Assembly (NCBI GenBank): GCA_032622095.1
Contig: CP136061.1
Location: forward strand, 59,603,301-59,667,300
Direction: 5' to 3'
Origin: Siphonodentalium dalli
Taxonomy: Eukaryota; Mollusca; Scaphopoda; Gadilida; Siphonodentaliidae
DNA: 64,000 bases
The position numbers were made by a program, and so were the translations under genes. The notes below the pieces were generated by a model. It saw only the letters and a program-made list of their open reading frames with translations, was not told where the DNA came from and made no database searches. Below are positions 23,778 through 35,457 of this stretch, piece after piece. The stretch's first letter is position 1; each line of letters starts with the position of its first letter.

Positions 23778-25109
23778 TTACTTGAATAATCCGTATCCAA
23801 AAACATCCATGCCGTGTTGGTCAGCATTGGCAACAGTATTAATTTCGCAGGAATTCCAGTTGGCTGAATGAACATCCTGAACTTCTGGAATATCCTTCAA
23901 CCACTGAATTAATCACAAACTGTCAACCTTATATCTCGGACAGTGCATCACAGTCACCATGTTTTTATGTAAGGCTAGACGTGAGGTTTATCATCTTAAG
24001 TCCAAGTCTCTGAACTATCGGAATTAGTCACACTGTTTTCCACAAATCTTTTAACATTGAATGTGTGCGATGCATTTCTGCGCCGGTTCCTGTTGAACAT
24101 TCTCCATTTTTGGCACCAGCTGACACCAGTAATGGTTTAACAGTCACTATAATTTGTTGACGGTGCTAGCTAATAGCAATAGACATATCTACGGTCACAT
24201 AATTTCTGGTAGTTCAGCTACACCCAACGTGAGTAGTTTGTAGCATCCGTATATGTTGTGCCCAAAGTTTCCGCAGATATTCGGTCGATGCTATATATGC
24301 AGCTCCTGAAAGAAAGAATAATTTAATACATTAGTATTCTAATTCTGGATGCTATTAGGATGTGGTCTTACCACCCATCAGTTTTTTCAGAGTTTCCCGG
24401 CTTTAAAACCATATTATGATATTCTGGTATTAATACCGTACCAATTAAAAGACACCAGTCAACACCGCTTCCGAAATTATAAAACATTGTTTCTTTCAGT
24501 ATTGGCCACACGCTAACATCGCCAATTAAAACTGTGGAACAGCACACGTTACTAAATTAGAAAATTGATTGGGCTATTTAGCAATGATCCATATACATAT
24601 ATACCGGCACATCTATATATTTTTATTGGAGATCTACTAATATAATCAAATTTAATATATATGACACCAAATATTCTCCAATGACCTCAAGTGTTTTTGT
24701 TTTGTTTTTGCGAGAAAATTAACCGTGAGAAAGCTCCGAGGAAATTGATTTATGACAAAGTTCACAGAAGTTTTAAACAGTACCTGCATGAATGAGACAC
24801 TCACAGTAATTCTTGGACATTATTGTCAAAATCAACCGATATAAACATATTCCCCACTAATAACTAATAACTAATAACTAATAACTGGCCGGAATATTAA
24901 ACACTTAGAACAATTTCAACCACAATTGGGTGCGAAATGTCCAACTAATGTCCTCGACTGAATTGTCCAAATTTTAACTTTGCATGTTTTTAGATAAATA
25001 TATACATAAACACATATGCTGATAAATATGATGATGATACATTGGATTACATATACCGGTACTTACCATGCGGAGTGCAGGCTGTAGTGATAAACTTGAC
25101 CTTGTCTCC
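23778..25109 (-). pseudogene. broken spliced reading frames inside the CACTA-like element
   Basis: Candidate pieces in transcription order (minus strand) are as follows. An exon at 25109-25068 reads GDKVKFITTACTPH between a TACTTACTGACAG acceptor and a GTAAGT donor. Its phase fits the next exon, starting at 24305 after TTCTTTCTTTCAG and reading GAAYIASTEYLRKLWAQHIR before a stop at 24214. Further on, open stretches such as SAGAKNGECSTGTGAEMH (about 24120-24040) are followed by a C-terminal frame from 23960 to the TAA at 23778, containing DIPEVQDVHSANWNS and TVANADQHGMDVFGYGLF with one internal stop. I do not recognise the protein. It may be the element's own gene or captured host exons. Several stops and shifts make it non-functional as it stands. 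Confidence 0.45.
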
Positions 25110-25663
25110 TGTCAGTAAGTAAAGACCATATAAATGCCAACTATGTTTCGAACTTTTAATATAACGCCACAGAATTGCGCAACTGACCTGATTCCATTAA
25201 TGTGAATGCTTTATACATCCATCTACATTAAACTACACACTTCGGCAGATATTCAAACCGAAATTAATTAATGCCAGTTGCATGGAACGAGATCATATTT
25301 CAAAAGACGACGCTACATGCTATTTTGTCCAGACAGTCCAGTGGGATCACATGCCATTAGCAATGCGCGAATGATTAATGACCCTGCCCATGGTCTCACC
25401 TTGAACACATATGTTCAAGAGAAGCGAACACTGAATGAACGGCAGTGTTCAATACTGAAATTAGTGTAAAACAAAATAGCGTGGGATCGTATTATATCGT
25501 GATTTTCTACATAAATGATGAACCGGCAACATAAAAATATCGGTATCGATCAGTATATGAACACTTTCTATATATTCACGGATATGTGACACGGATTTGA
25601 CTGAATGGGACAATTTCCATTTGGGGAGGGGTGTAATTTTATATCCGAGATTTGCAACTTACA

Positions 25664-25681
25664 ACTACCCCCCCCCCCCCC
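25664..25681. repeat. poly-C run
   Basis: A run of about 16-18 C residues lies within the 3.0 kb element. It is a simple repeat. Confidence 0.9.
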
Positions 25682-26295
25682 GTGTCGCCACCACGTCCCT
25701 GATATTTTTTCTACCGATCTGGAAAATGTTCAAAACAAAACTCATCGTGAAGTAATATAGACCAGCGCATGCGCATTTAGTTTCACAATTGTTCAATATT
25801 GAAGTCACAAGACATCATTTTCACAACGAGTATTCATTAATCCCGTAAGCATATGCGATATAATATATGAAGTAACTAAGTGTACTAACACAAGCTGGTC
25901 GACGTCCATGCAGGTTTGAACGCTACCGTTAATAAATGAGTTTTCTGAACATATATGTTCAAATATTAACACTGAATGTTCAATAACTGAACACATGCGG
26001 GGCTAAAAGCGTTCAAATCTGAACACTGTTATTTGCAGCGTATACTTTTAGTCTTAAATTTCCAGGTATGAAATTTCCAACTTAAAAAAAATTTCCCAAT
26101 TAAGTTGGGAGTGAGAATTTGATATCAGATAGCAAGATCACGGAGCTATCGTCAGAATCCCTCGGAATATTGATTGAAGGGCTGACCGCGGTGCTGTGCC
26201 ATCAGAAGTGGCCTTTTAATTTACTGGCGGAGATTTGTCTGGGGCACTTTTTGCTCCCGTTGTTAAATATTAAGGACTCTCCGATGAACAATGGG

Positions 26296-26303
26296 ATTGG
26301 ACA
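26296..26303. repeat. target-site duplication, left copy
   Basis: ATTGGACA abuts the left end of the hAT-type MITE. The identical right copy is at 26558-26565. Confidence 0.9.
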
Positions 26304-26557
26304 CAAGCCTTGAAATAGTGTGCCTGTCATTTGCAGAATGAGGTCCACAGAGGGTGAATTAGTGATGCTACCCCGCATAGCGGGCTAGCATAATCAAATT
26401 CACCCTCTGGGGACCTCATTCTGCTTACACCTCAGCAGAATGAGGTTCACAGAGGGAGAATTTGGTGATGCTAGCGCGCTATGCGGGGGTAGCATCACTA
26501 AATTCACCCTCTGGGGACCTCATTCTGCAAATCACAGACACACTATTTCAAAGCTTG
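26304..26557. mobile_element. hAT-type MITE (254 bp) with 8-bp target duplication
   Basis: The ends are inverted, CAAGCYTTGAAATAGTGTG, continuing through TCATTTGCAGAATGAGGT to about 40 bp with few mismatches. The flanks are identical 8 bp copies, ATTGGACA, at 26296-26303 and 26558-26565. The uninterrupted array units have a single ATTGGACA here, so the empty site is visible in the same window. An 8 bp duplication and a CA-starting end fit the hAT superfamily. The interior consists of two tandem ~94 bp palindromes, each starting GCAGAATGAGGTYCACAGAG and ending GGACCTCATTCTGC, so the element is non-coding. Longer relatives lie at 41661-43160. Confidence 0.9.
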
Positions 26558-26700
26558 ATTGGACAACAAGAAACTACTACGTTTTTCGCCTGTACACGCG
26601 GTGGGCGAACCTGCTCGGAATAACATCACGCGAAGGTGGCGGGCAATCTCTATCGTAATCGCCAATGTCACAGCATAATATTTATAGCACACACATCTAA

Positions 26701-28783
26701 AAACTATTGTTTAACTTTCAATGCGCGACCCCAAATTATTCAGAGATAAATATTTGACCAAACAAGCACACGTATAGTCTACGTATGTTTCTTTTGTGGT
26801 GTTTGTTGTTCATAACAAGAGATATAATCCAACCGAAGTATATAGTGCCAGTTTATATACAGTTGAATTCACCAGGGACGATGCCACAGATTGTGTATCT
26901 TTCGTCCTCTAAAAAATTCAGAATACGGAACAGCTGTGGCCAATGAGTGTCCACAAAGTGATAGGGATTCTCAGACACATCCAAGGCTTTCAGCGCTATT
27001 TACCCCATAATGCATCATAATTCACAACTAAGAGATATAGTTATTCTCTTTTCCATTGAGAATACTAAATGGCAGTACAGACCAGATCTAAATTAAGCAC
27101 AGAACACACGTCGGTACATTGACAAAAACAACATGTTCACAGTATATTCGACCGGATAAGTTGATAATACAATGTTTTGGATCTTCCTCTTTCAAATGGT
27201 ATATCATATGGAATATGTTGTATACACTGTGGTCTGGTAATTTGAAAATTAAGTGGGCCTTTCGAAGGCACAGATGGGAAACAAATAATCCAATAATTGG
27301 GATTTTGATTTGGATCTAAGCACGGTGGAGGAGCGGTGTCGGTTGGAAATTTAAACCACAAAGAGCATTCCATGTTAGATCCTTATATGACACGAATAAA
27401 GAGCATTTGTTTCTCTTCTGTGAAATATATCGAAACATCTAAAAAGTCCCTCATACTTTGATCAGATGTTTTATAATATATAAGGTCTATATTCCGATAT
27501 TTCGTGTGATTCTAAACCTACCTATATATTGTCGCCACTACAACATCGCTTATACGTCATTCTCGAGGTTTAAATCGCCATGTGATTACACAAGGTAAAA
27601 AAAACCTCATGTTAATAAAAACAAGTCTCCAAAAGGCTATTAATGCATGTATATATTTCCTCGATAAATACTTATGCCCATGTGCAAGGGTATAAAAACA
27701 GCGTCTAGCACCACCCACTCTCTAGCTTAACCACAATACTATATATACTCCAGTCAACTCAGTTTATGAAAATACTTACCGTCCCTATTTAGCTAAGTGC
27801 CAGAAGCCTCCTCGAGAATTTGAACATAACATGGCCTAAATGGTAACTTTATCAATTATATTTGACGATGACGGTTCGGAAAACTATTCAATACATGTTA
27901 AATAGATGACTGCTATTTCATAGAATTAATGTATTTCTGTTTGAGAAAACCTTGGTGAAATATTGTCAGTCAATTTGACACATCTACCCGTTCAAAATCG
28001 CTATCGCTTTATTTGCTGCGTTGAAAGTGCTCAAGTATCCGGAGTTTGGACACATATATGCATAACATATTTTTTGACACGAACTGCAAATTCATCACGT
28101 TATAGAAGCTCGCATTATGATTCCATTATGTACGGTACACTATCATTCTGTTAAACGTTGATATATGTAAATATAAATAATGTAAATGAGATGACACACA
28201 CACGTATCGACAAGAAAATTATTTGCGTGGGTTTCATGTGCAAATGTTGTTTATTGTAAGCCCGGTGTTAACACTCAGATAACGAAGTGGACGTTCGGAA
28301 AACAGAAGGTCGCGGCAGAACACAGAGCATGTGTTTTAAATAGAGTTATTCTCCTCTTACTGCGCGAAACTCTTCATGGGTGTGCAGGTCTACATCGGCT
28401 GCGTGCTAACGTTTCATTTCCTGCCGGCTTCGAATTCACCAACCTCCGGCATTCACATTAAATAATAATATTTGCAGAAGTTCAAAAATATATAGATGCT
28501 ACAAACCGCGTAACTAATTAATTAACAAAACCACCCCTGGGTCATGCCCCGTCACGATCGCCATCATTTTAGTAACCCAATGCTAACTAACTAACGCATC
28601 TCTGTAATGTCCATATGCAGTATTCCAATCAAATGAACTCACACATCGGATCTGGTAACACATAAAACAATTTAACCATGTTATATACTATCTTGTTATT
28701 ATGTGTTGTAATTGTATGGGGAAGGAGCGACCTAAGTTGTTATAACTTGTGCCACAATCCCAATTGTCCATAAATGATAAATA
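26701..28783. other. unassigned DNA with a one-ended repeat fragment
   Basis: No gene is recognised. The segment 27243-27262 (GAAAATTAAGTGGGCCTTT) matches the right end of the TTAA-flanked element at 62343-62809 and is probably a lone end; I found no partner nearby. The 60-78 codon frames here have no domain. Confidence 0.45.
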
Positions 28784-28947
28784 GAGGATCTCCAACGAGT
28801 TATAACGAGTTATGTTGGGATATAAGATTTATGTAACGAGTTTGATAAATTTGATTCATAACGAGTCGTAGACGAGTAGTGAATCAAATTTATAAAGGGA
28901 GTTTCATAAAAATGTTATATCCCAACATAACGAGTTGAAGATCTTGT
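28784..28947. repeat. fold-back element (~164 bp)
   Basis: The left arm (GAGGATCTCCAACGAGTTAT, TATGTTGGGATATAA, GATAAATTTGATTCA) and the right arm (TGAATCAAATTTATAAA, TTATATCCCAACATAAC, GAGTTGAAGATCTTG) are reverse complements with scattered mismatches, meeting at ACGAGTCGTAGACGAGT. It is non-coding. The design and the GAGGATCT end resemble 3733-3881. Confidence 0.82.
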
Positions 28948-31900
28948 ATATCACACGAAAAAACTAGAGCTTTGTGCCTCTTTAACAAAGCAAAATCATT
29001 AAAAGAAGCTGCAAAATGTATACGTTTACAGCATTGGCTGAGACGCCTCACAAACGTATACGACAGTATTGCACGCCCTGTGGCTATAGTCCCCCAATTT
29101 CCCTTTGTTTTTGTGTCTATTTTCATAAGTGTAACGAAGTTGGACAATAATTTGAATTTAATGAACAACGCAATCATTTTTCATTGTCTGGTTTTGGTGT
29201 CATGCATGACTTTTCGAAATATTATTAATCCACATGAATCAACGTATCATGCAATCATCATAATCGTCAACGTACTCTCCATTTCATCATCATCATCATC
29301 ATCATCATCATCGTCGTCATAATCATAATCATCATCATCATCATCATCATTATCATCATCATATTCGTCGTTATCATCATCATCTTTGTCATCGTCATCA
29401 GTACCGTCGTCGTCATCGTTGTTATTTGTCGACCCTTTTCAGTCCTATTTTTATGTCATACAGATAATGGCACTGTGTTTTATCCGAAGTCCGCATAATT
29501 TAAGTGAATAACTGGCATAATTGGAGGAGGGACAGTACCATGTACAATCACCCTGTGTTTGCCCCACCATATATACCAAACACAAACTGATCACGAATTG
29601 GGTTCACATTCACGAATAATGAGATATGCATGATGATTCGATTTTCGGTCTGTAATTTCCGATAAACACCTGGCACATTCCATCGTTAGAGAATGTTTGG
29701 GGATCAAACCTGGAATCCGTTTCCGTTTACTGATTCGTGATTCGATCAGGCTATTATGGGCTATCATGAAGGAAATGCCGTCCGAATTCAAACATTATGC
29801 CGATAGTGTGTCAATTTAGCGGCAGAAGGGGTGTGCGAAACATTTGCGGAATAAACATCGCGTAAGTCGGGAGTCAACACGGTGGCCAGAACTGTGTGCG
29901 GACAGTGTGGGAGACATGTACGCATGTGTGAGACAATACGCAGATATGTTGGCTTTCATAAAAAGTAAACAAACTCGCCTGTTGAACAACATTTGTTTGG
30001 GAACGATAGCAAAAAGTATGGAAATTGTCCCATTCATGCTCATTTTCGAAGTAAATAAATACGACTGCATGCCGCCTATAGCTCAACTATGATGTGCACT
30101 TTTATAAGATATTCAATTCAGCACTATACACATATGCATGTTCTGTGACGTCCTGTCATTATCCACACACTTATCCCAACCATTTGCTATAACTAATAAA
30201 TAAACCATCATATATGCTAATGGTCATGTCTATATTCTTTTCCTATATAGTTTTTGCCAACCAGAGCAACTGATAGAGGTATTCGCATGCTCATTCGACA
30301 CCGTTCTGTCCCATATCGATATAATACATAGCCCTTTACTGAAATATATGCGCAGACTCCACTTGGTAATGAGAAGGAATATAACGTCACACTGTTCACA
30401 AGTAACATATGTTAGATACCTAACATAATGGTATAAAGGCCAGCCGACAGACAAATTTACTCATAAATTCTAACAAACGAGCAGCCAAATATAATGAGAC
30501 AGCACCCAAATTATATGACATGTAATCATTGTCTAAATTTGAAGAAAAAATTTTTAATGCTAAAAACATAAGACATCATACAAATGGTAATATATGTGTG
30601 TTGTGGCCCACACATAACTCCATTCAATACATAGCCTATGTGTAGGACGATAATGTGCACCTTATTCTTGTGATCCAAATAAGCATACTTGTACTACTAT
30701 AGGATTATTAATTTTTCTGTAATTTTGCCAACCTATATGGTGCTTATATTTGTGACCCAGTGAAAAATCCAGGGATTTTTGGGGGGCACCTGTTTTTGGG
30801 CAATGATATTCCGAAGGCATATCTTGAATGCCTGAACGGAGGAAGGTTTGGGAGGGGGTGACCCCCTGCTGATGGTGGGAAAACGTTCTTCCTCCTGGAA
30901 TGTTTTTGAAAATCCATTGCATTGAGAGCTAATCTAGGGTTCTTTGAGTCAGTATTTTGAATTTTACTGAGAGGTCAATTTGATCAAGTTTCTCAACCAT
31001 AACTTTGGAACTTTTCAGGTATGTATGGATTGGAAATGCTTATAAGTTATTGTCAGATATCTTTTGGTTCAATGGATTATGCTTATCCTGCTTGAAATGA
31101 GACTTACCATTATCACTCTTAATTCATATAGTAGGCTATTTTCTAAAATTCAAGTGAGAGAAACATACATAATATACTAGTACAGAAACAATGTCTATTA
31201 AGTTGGTAATTACTATTAGTACTAACCTCTATGTTAATTTTTCATTTGGTGTTATGAGATCCCACCTGATAACTAGGTTTATTTGATCAAATTGTCACTG
31301 TTCCCGTACTGTTTTTGATTGAAATACTGAAGTCTGAATGATAACAAACGTGAACTCAAACTATTTGAAGTTTTCACAGATGAAAGCTAGATTAAGCCAA
31401 ATATACTTTTACATTATGATTCCAACTGTTAAACTTAAACATTTTTGTAAACTTAAATGTCTTATGTCAATATATATAATTATATAAATAATTTGCATCT
31501 TGTTATGATATGAATTGGGACCAAATTGAAATAAAAAATATTTTTTGTTTTGGGTCAAATTTTTTTTTGGGGGCGCCTGGAGTTTGAAACGGTATGAAAA
31601 ACGGCCTGGATATGTCCCTGTCAGACCATATGTTCATTTAGCAATTGGGATATGCAGACTGGCTATACTGTATACGCCTAACATAATTGCTTAAGCCCTC
31701 ACTTATGCAGGTCAGGCAAAGAAAGTGGAAACATGTTGTTGGAAATCAGTTTGGTAACTCCTATTACAAAATACCATGATCAGTATCTGAACCCAAACTC
31801 CCAATGCGTTTCTAGCCGTCTGCTTCCTTGTGACTTCATACAGCTTAACCGTGTTTCTTAATCTGAAATTGTTCAAAAAGGACCGGTATGGCCCGTGTAT

Positions 31901-33641
31901 AATTTCTCAAGTTAAGGTCATATACGCTTAATTTTTGAGCATTTGAGTTGGAGAAATGTTTGATTTATGGTATAGTGAAACAGACAGACTTGATTCCATG
32001 TTGGAACTTGCCATCCTGTACTATTGTAGTCCGCCCACACTCTTGTTTGCTTCAGCAGAATTGTCCACCGTGTATACTATTATTCTGTCCCGTACCCTTA
32101 TTTGGACCCTAGAGTATTCCACATCGATTTAGCGATATCCAAGATGTTAGATGACTCATCAGTGCCAATCGTAATTTCACCAGTATCCTAGCAATATGCT
32201 AGTGAATTTTTAGAGGTCCCTGAGTCCGTACGTCCACGATTCCAACCGAATTAACGACAATTGTTTACTTGCCTAATTTAAGCGATTAAATTCAATCAGA
32301 ATTCCTAGCAAAGTGCACTCAGCTGTTCGCGAAATTTGTGCGATCTCAAAGCGCCTCTAATCCGTTCTGTCCACTAACACCATCGCACAATAAATCCCGT
32401 CATCCACAAAAACCTTTATCCTTACATCGTTTTGCAAACTTCATCTAACTCTATAAAACTGTATCAATTAAATCGGAAACCAAAAGCAGACGACATCATC
32501 ACGATCGAGTTGCCTCCCTTGACCCAAGGCCACCCGTGAGTTAGTGAGCGCGTGCTGTTACGGTCGTCTGTTGTCGTTTGTCGCCTGTTGGTAAGACACA
32601 GAGATACCAGAACACACTAGTGTTAACTCGCACTCAATGAGGTGAAGATAGTAAAATACACTCGTGTTAACTGGTGCACAATGAAGCGACCGGCGTTTGA
32701 TCTAGTTGCTAAAGGTGATTGTGTCATGAAAAACGTGTTGGTGTATTGTCCGAATGGAAATTCGTCTGGATCAAATACCACCTGCGTTCATATTTCTCTC
32801 ATCAAAATTTCATCCTTTTACTGGTGTAACATATGATTGGACTAGCGTGTGACTAGATGAGCCGTGAACGGACAGTTTTGGTTGCGCTATTATTTGATAC
32901 ACCAAAGATCGTTTTGTTTTGTTATATGGCAGCGTTCACCAAACAGACGATCTGCAACATTAACCATTAAGGAGAGACGCAAGTTTTGCATAAATCCAGC
33001 CAAATTAGCGAGAGGTTTTCAACAAAGAATTTCTCTGGTTCTATCTTGCAAAATATCGTGAGCTTCTCATATCATCTTCATTGTATATAGAATCTGAGCA
33101 ATTATGAAGAGACAACACAAACAATGGATTTTAATACATTTGAGAGGTTGAAAATATGATTTAATTTTTTGTCCCTTTTGGTACCAAGAACTGCTAGAAG
33201 AATCAATAATTGCACACAAAACTCCAATCACCAGATAGCTTATTGTCTTGGCTCTATGGGGGGGATACTCAATGTGTATTATAGTGTTCAGTTAGATTTT
33301 TAATTGCATTATATAGCATCATTCCCCATATATTATAATGAAGAATAAAGCAGTTATTCCAGCCCAATGAAACCAAATGTTGACATGCAGTGCAATCCAC
33401 TCAAGCAGAGATTAATCAACTTGAATTAGGCCACATGCAGTGTTAAGATATATGGTGATCAGCTTTAACCTCGTTATGAACCCGTGACCCACAACTCATC
33501 TCAGTCTAATTTTTCATTGATCTTCATGCATGACATGAGAGTTCTCAAATATAGAACATTATTTATGGGTAGTTGCCCTTCTAAATGAAAACATTCATTC
33601 AATTTCCCGAATCAGGAGTAATTAAGTCTCCTCTCAGGATC
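28948..33641. other. unassigned DNA with an ATC microsatellite
   Basis: No gene is recognised. Apart from the ATC repeat (separate entry), 30765-30900 contains G-rich words (TTTTTGGGGGGCACC; GGTGACCCCCTGCTG) like those of degraded mollusc dispersed repeats. 32610-32690 has a doubled motif (CACTAGTGTTAACTCG and CACTCGTGTTAACTGG). 32500-32600 is somewhat richer in G+C and ends in a GTAAGA donor-like site, but with no reading frame I trust. Confidence 0.4.
29285..29420. repeat. imperfect (ATC)n microsatellite
   Basis: About 135 bp of TCA/TCG triplets with interruptions. The poly-Ser ending of the plus frame at 28972-29322 is produced by this repeat and is not evidence of a gene. Confidence 0.93.
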
Positions 33642-33721
33642 TTAACACGTTCACTGCCTACACCAACTCAATGACATGCAAACAGTAAGAGATAATTCGT
33701 AGTCGGCAGTGAATTTGTTAA
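33642..33721. mobile_element. 80-bp TTAA-flanked mini-MITE
   Basis: TTAACACGTTCACTGCC at the left and GGCAGTGAATTTGTTAA at the right are inverted copies with two mismatches. Both terminate in TTAA, and the ~46 bp interior is unique. A TTAA target with a GTTCACTGCC-type end suggests a piggyBac-derived miniature element; this is inference. Confidence 0.6.
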
Positions 33722-33896
33722 GATATGATATCATGGATATATGAACTGCACTTTTGAAAAAAATATATTTTACAGAAGTTAAAATAAATTCATTGTCGTA
33801 TGGACATTTTTGAAAACCAGCTAGTTTAGTTTTTGAAATGCGACAAATGGCACAAACAGTATCTTTTTGTAGAAAAGTTTCTTGAGGGAATTGCTC

Positions 33897-34385
33897 ATAA
33901 AGATGGATTATCTCTTCATATAACAACTCTGAAATAGTTTCGTAGGTATAAAATAATAAATATGAATTGAAGACCCATGTCCGGAAATGCTTCTATCAAT
34001 TAATATTGATTTTATATCGAATATTTTATTATAAATAAATGGCAATACCATGCAGCGATAGAGATAATTATGGTGTCCCCATAGCTACGCTCCGAACGTC
34101 AAGTGTCCCAGATTGCTAGTTTGTTTTGTTTTATTCCATAAGTATAAGCAATAATAAGTCTAATTACCGTTTATTTGTGCCAAAATTACACAATAAAATG
34201 TTTTGTCTCTGCTAACAGTAACCACTATTGTTCGTTAACCACACGTTTTAGACCAGAAAAGATTCGAAATGTAATCAATATTAATCGATAGAAACATTTC
34301 CGGACAGGGGTCTTCGATTCATATCTAATATTTGATACCCCGGTAACTATATATCACATGTTTACAAAGAGATAGACCATTTTAA
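33897..34385. mobile_element. TTAA-flanked MITE, copy 3 (diverged)
   Basis: It has the same TIR and internal order as 6106-6633: AGATGGATTATCTCTTC; GACCCATGTCCGGAAATGC; CTGCTAACAGTAACCAC; AGACCAGAAAAGATTCGAAA; GGACAGGGGTCTTCGATTC. The orientation is the same as copy 1, with more substitutions and small deletions. The left flank is ATAA instead of TTAA, and the right flank is TTAA (34382-34385). Confidence 0.85.
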
Positions 34386-35457
34386 TGGATTGAACAAAAC
34401 CACTGTTTTGTTGGGAATATTTGGCTTCATTGCCTTCTGCAGGCAAACGATAATATGAACATTTTACATTTTGTAGATATACTATCATAGATTGGAGAGT
34501 TCAGAACTCCGTAACATGGAATGTCGTGTTTACATGACATGTTAATGACGTTTTCACCTGCGTCGGTGATTAGTTAGTGTGTTAAATCCTTCAAAACCTT
34601 GTCAACTACACATGCGGTACGAATTATATCATTTTGAATCTCAACAGTGCACATGGTGTCCAAAACAATGACTAGTTTACAATTAATGCAGTTCTGTGGA
34701 ATCAAGTCATTTAAATTTCCATCTGTGATTAACTGAAAGGGAGCAAACATTGACTAGGTCTTAAAGACAGTCTCTCTTCCCAGCATTTATTCTATGGCAG
34801 TTACCTCACAAATGGACAAACATATAATTCTGATTAAGTATCTGTATCGCCTTTATAACACAACACAAACCTACGCCGAGTGCATTGTGTGTCATTATTT
34901 TTGCCTCCAACATATAAATTATATCAATTATACAGTAGCACAAAAGTCTTGTCAATCGTGCCAAATATTCATCAAACATTGGTATTCTGAAAGCACAAAT
35001 TCCCACTAAGTCGAGAAGCAACCCCTATAGACTGATTACGTCTGGAAGGTATTACAACTTATATATTTCAAAACCTATCACCATGCAAATACGTTTACAC
35101 TGTATCTTGATAACATGCGTGTTCCATTTTATGGTACCTGTATCTGGAGAATAGCTTCAGAAGTTGCAAACACTTGTGCCCCAAATAAAATGCTTCAAAT
35201 TAAGTGTTTTTGTTTGGAAAAGCCCTCTCTTTTCAATCAACGCCATGTATTACCGACCACGGTTATTGCGCTGGAAATTTGTTCATGTCATGTAACATGT
35301 AATATTGGGTGAGATTACTCAAGGATTAACAAGAAATCAGATGACTGCGTTCACGTGCCATCATTTAGCGTTAATAGTAAAGTTAATATACGTGAAAATA
35401 TCGTTTGGGATATGGAATACGTATTTTCTATCGGGCATCGCCTAAAATGTTCGCATT
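34386..35457. other. unassigned DNA
   Basis: No gene, RNA or repeat is recognised. The ~70-codon frames on both strands at 34794-35021 are shadows of each other without a domain. Confidence 0.4.

Larger units (their letters stand above)
23053..26044 (-). mobile_element. CACTA(EnSpm)-like DNA transposon, ~3.0 kb, defective
   Basis: The element is inserted inside array unit 3, whose sequence resumes at 26046. The ends are inverted: left TATACTGTAAATAAAAGTG then TTCAAATTTGAACGC; right, in reverse complement, TATACGCTGCAAATAACAGTG then TTCAGATTTGAACGC. Both subterminal regions (23080-23390; 25395-25460; 25915-26020) are crowded with TGTTCA/TGAACA words in both orientations, the kind of transposase-binding array seen in CACTA elements. 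The CTGYAAA(T)AA start also resembles the CACTG ends of that group. Inside, on the minus strand, broken reading frames are seen (separate entry). The superfamily assignment is by end sequence only. The target duplication is probably TA-rich, 2-4 bp, and is not resolved. Confidence 0.7.
26045..26700 (+). repeat. end of array unit 3 and array unit 4 (split by a MITE)
   Basis: After the CACTA-like insertion, the unit-3 ending (CAGGTATGAAATTTCCAAC, AGTTGGGAGTGAGAATTTGA) resumes. It runs into a fourth unit from about 26115 (AGCAAGATCACGGAGCTAT, CCGATGAACAATGGGATTGG). That unit is interrupted at 26304-26557 by a hAT-type MITE and continues with ACAACAAGAAACTACTACG to about 26650. Unit 4 is the most diverged of the four. 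Confidence 0.75.

Noticed and set aside
28972-29322. 116-codon frame ending in poly-Ser
   Set aside because: The Ser run is the ATC microsatellite; the rest has no similarity and overlaps the minus-strand end of a palindrome.
32500-32700. G+C-richer patch with a GTAAGA site, possible promoter and first exon
   Set aside because: No start codon with a credible frame and no core promoter motif; kept only as a remark.
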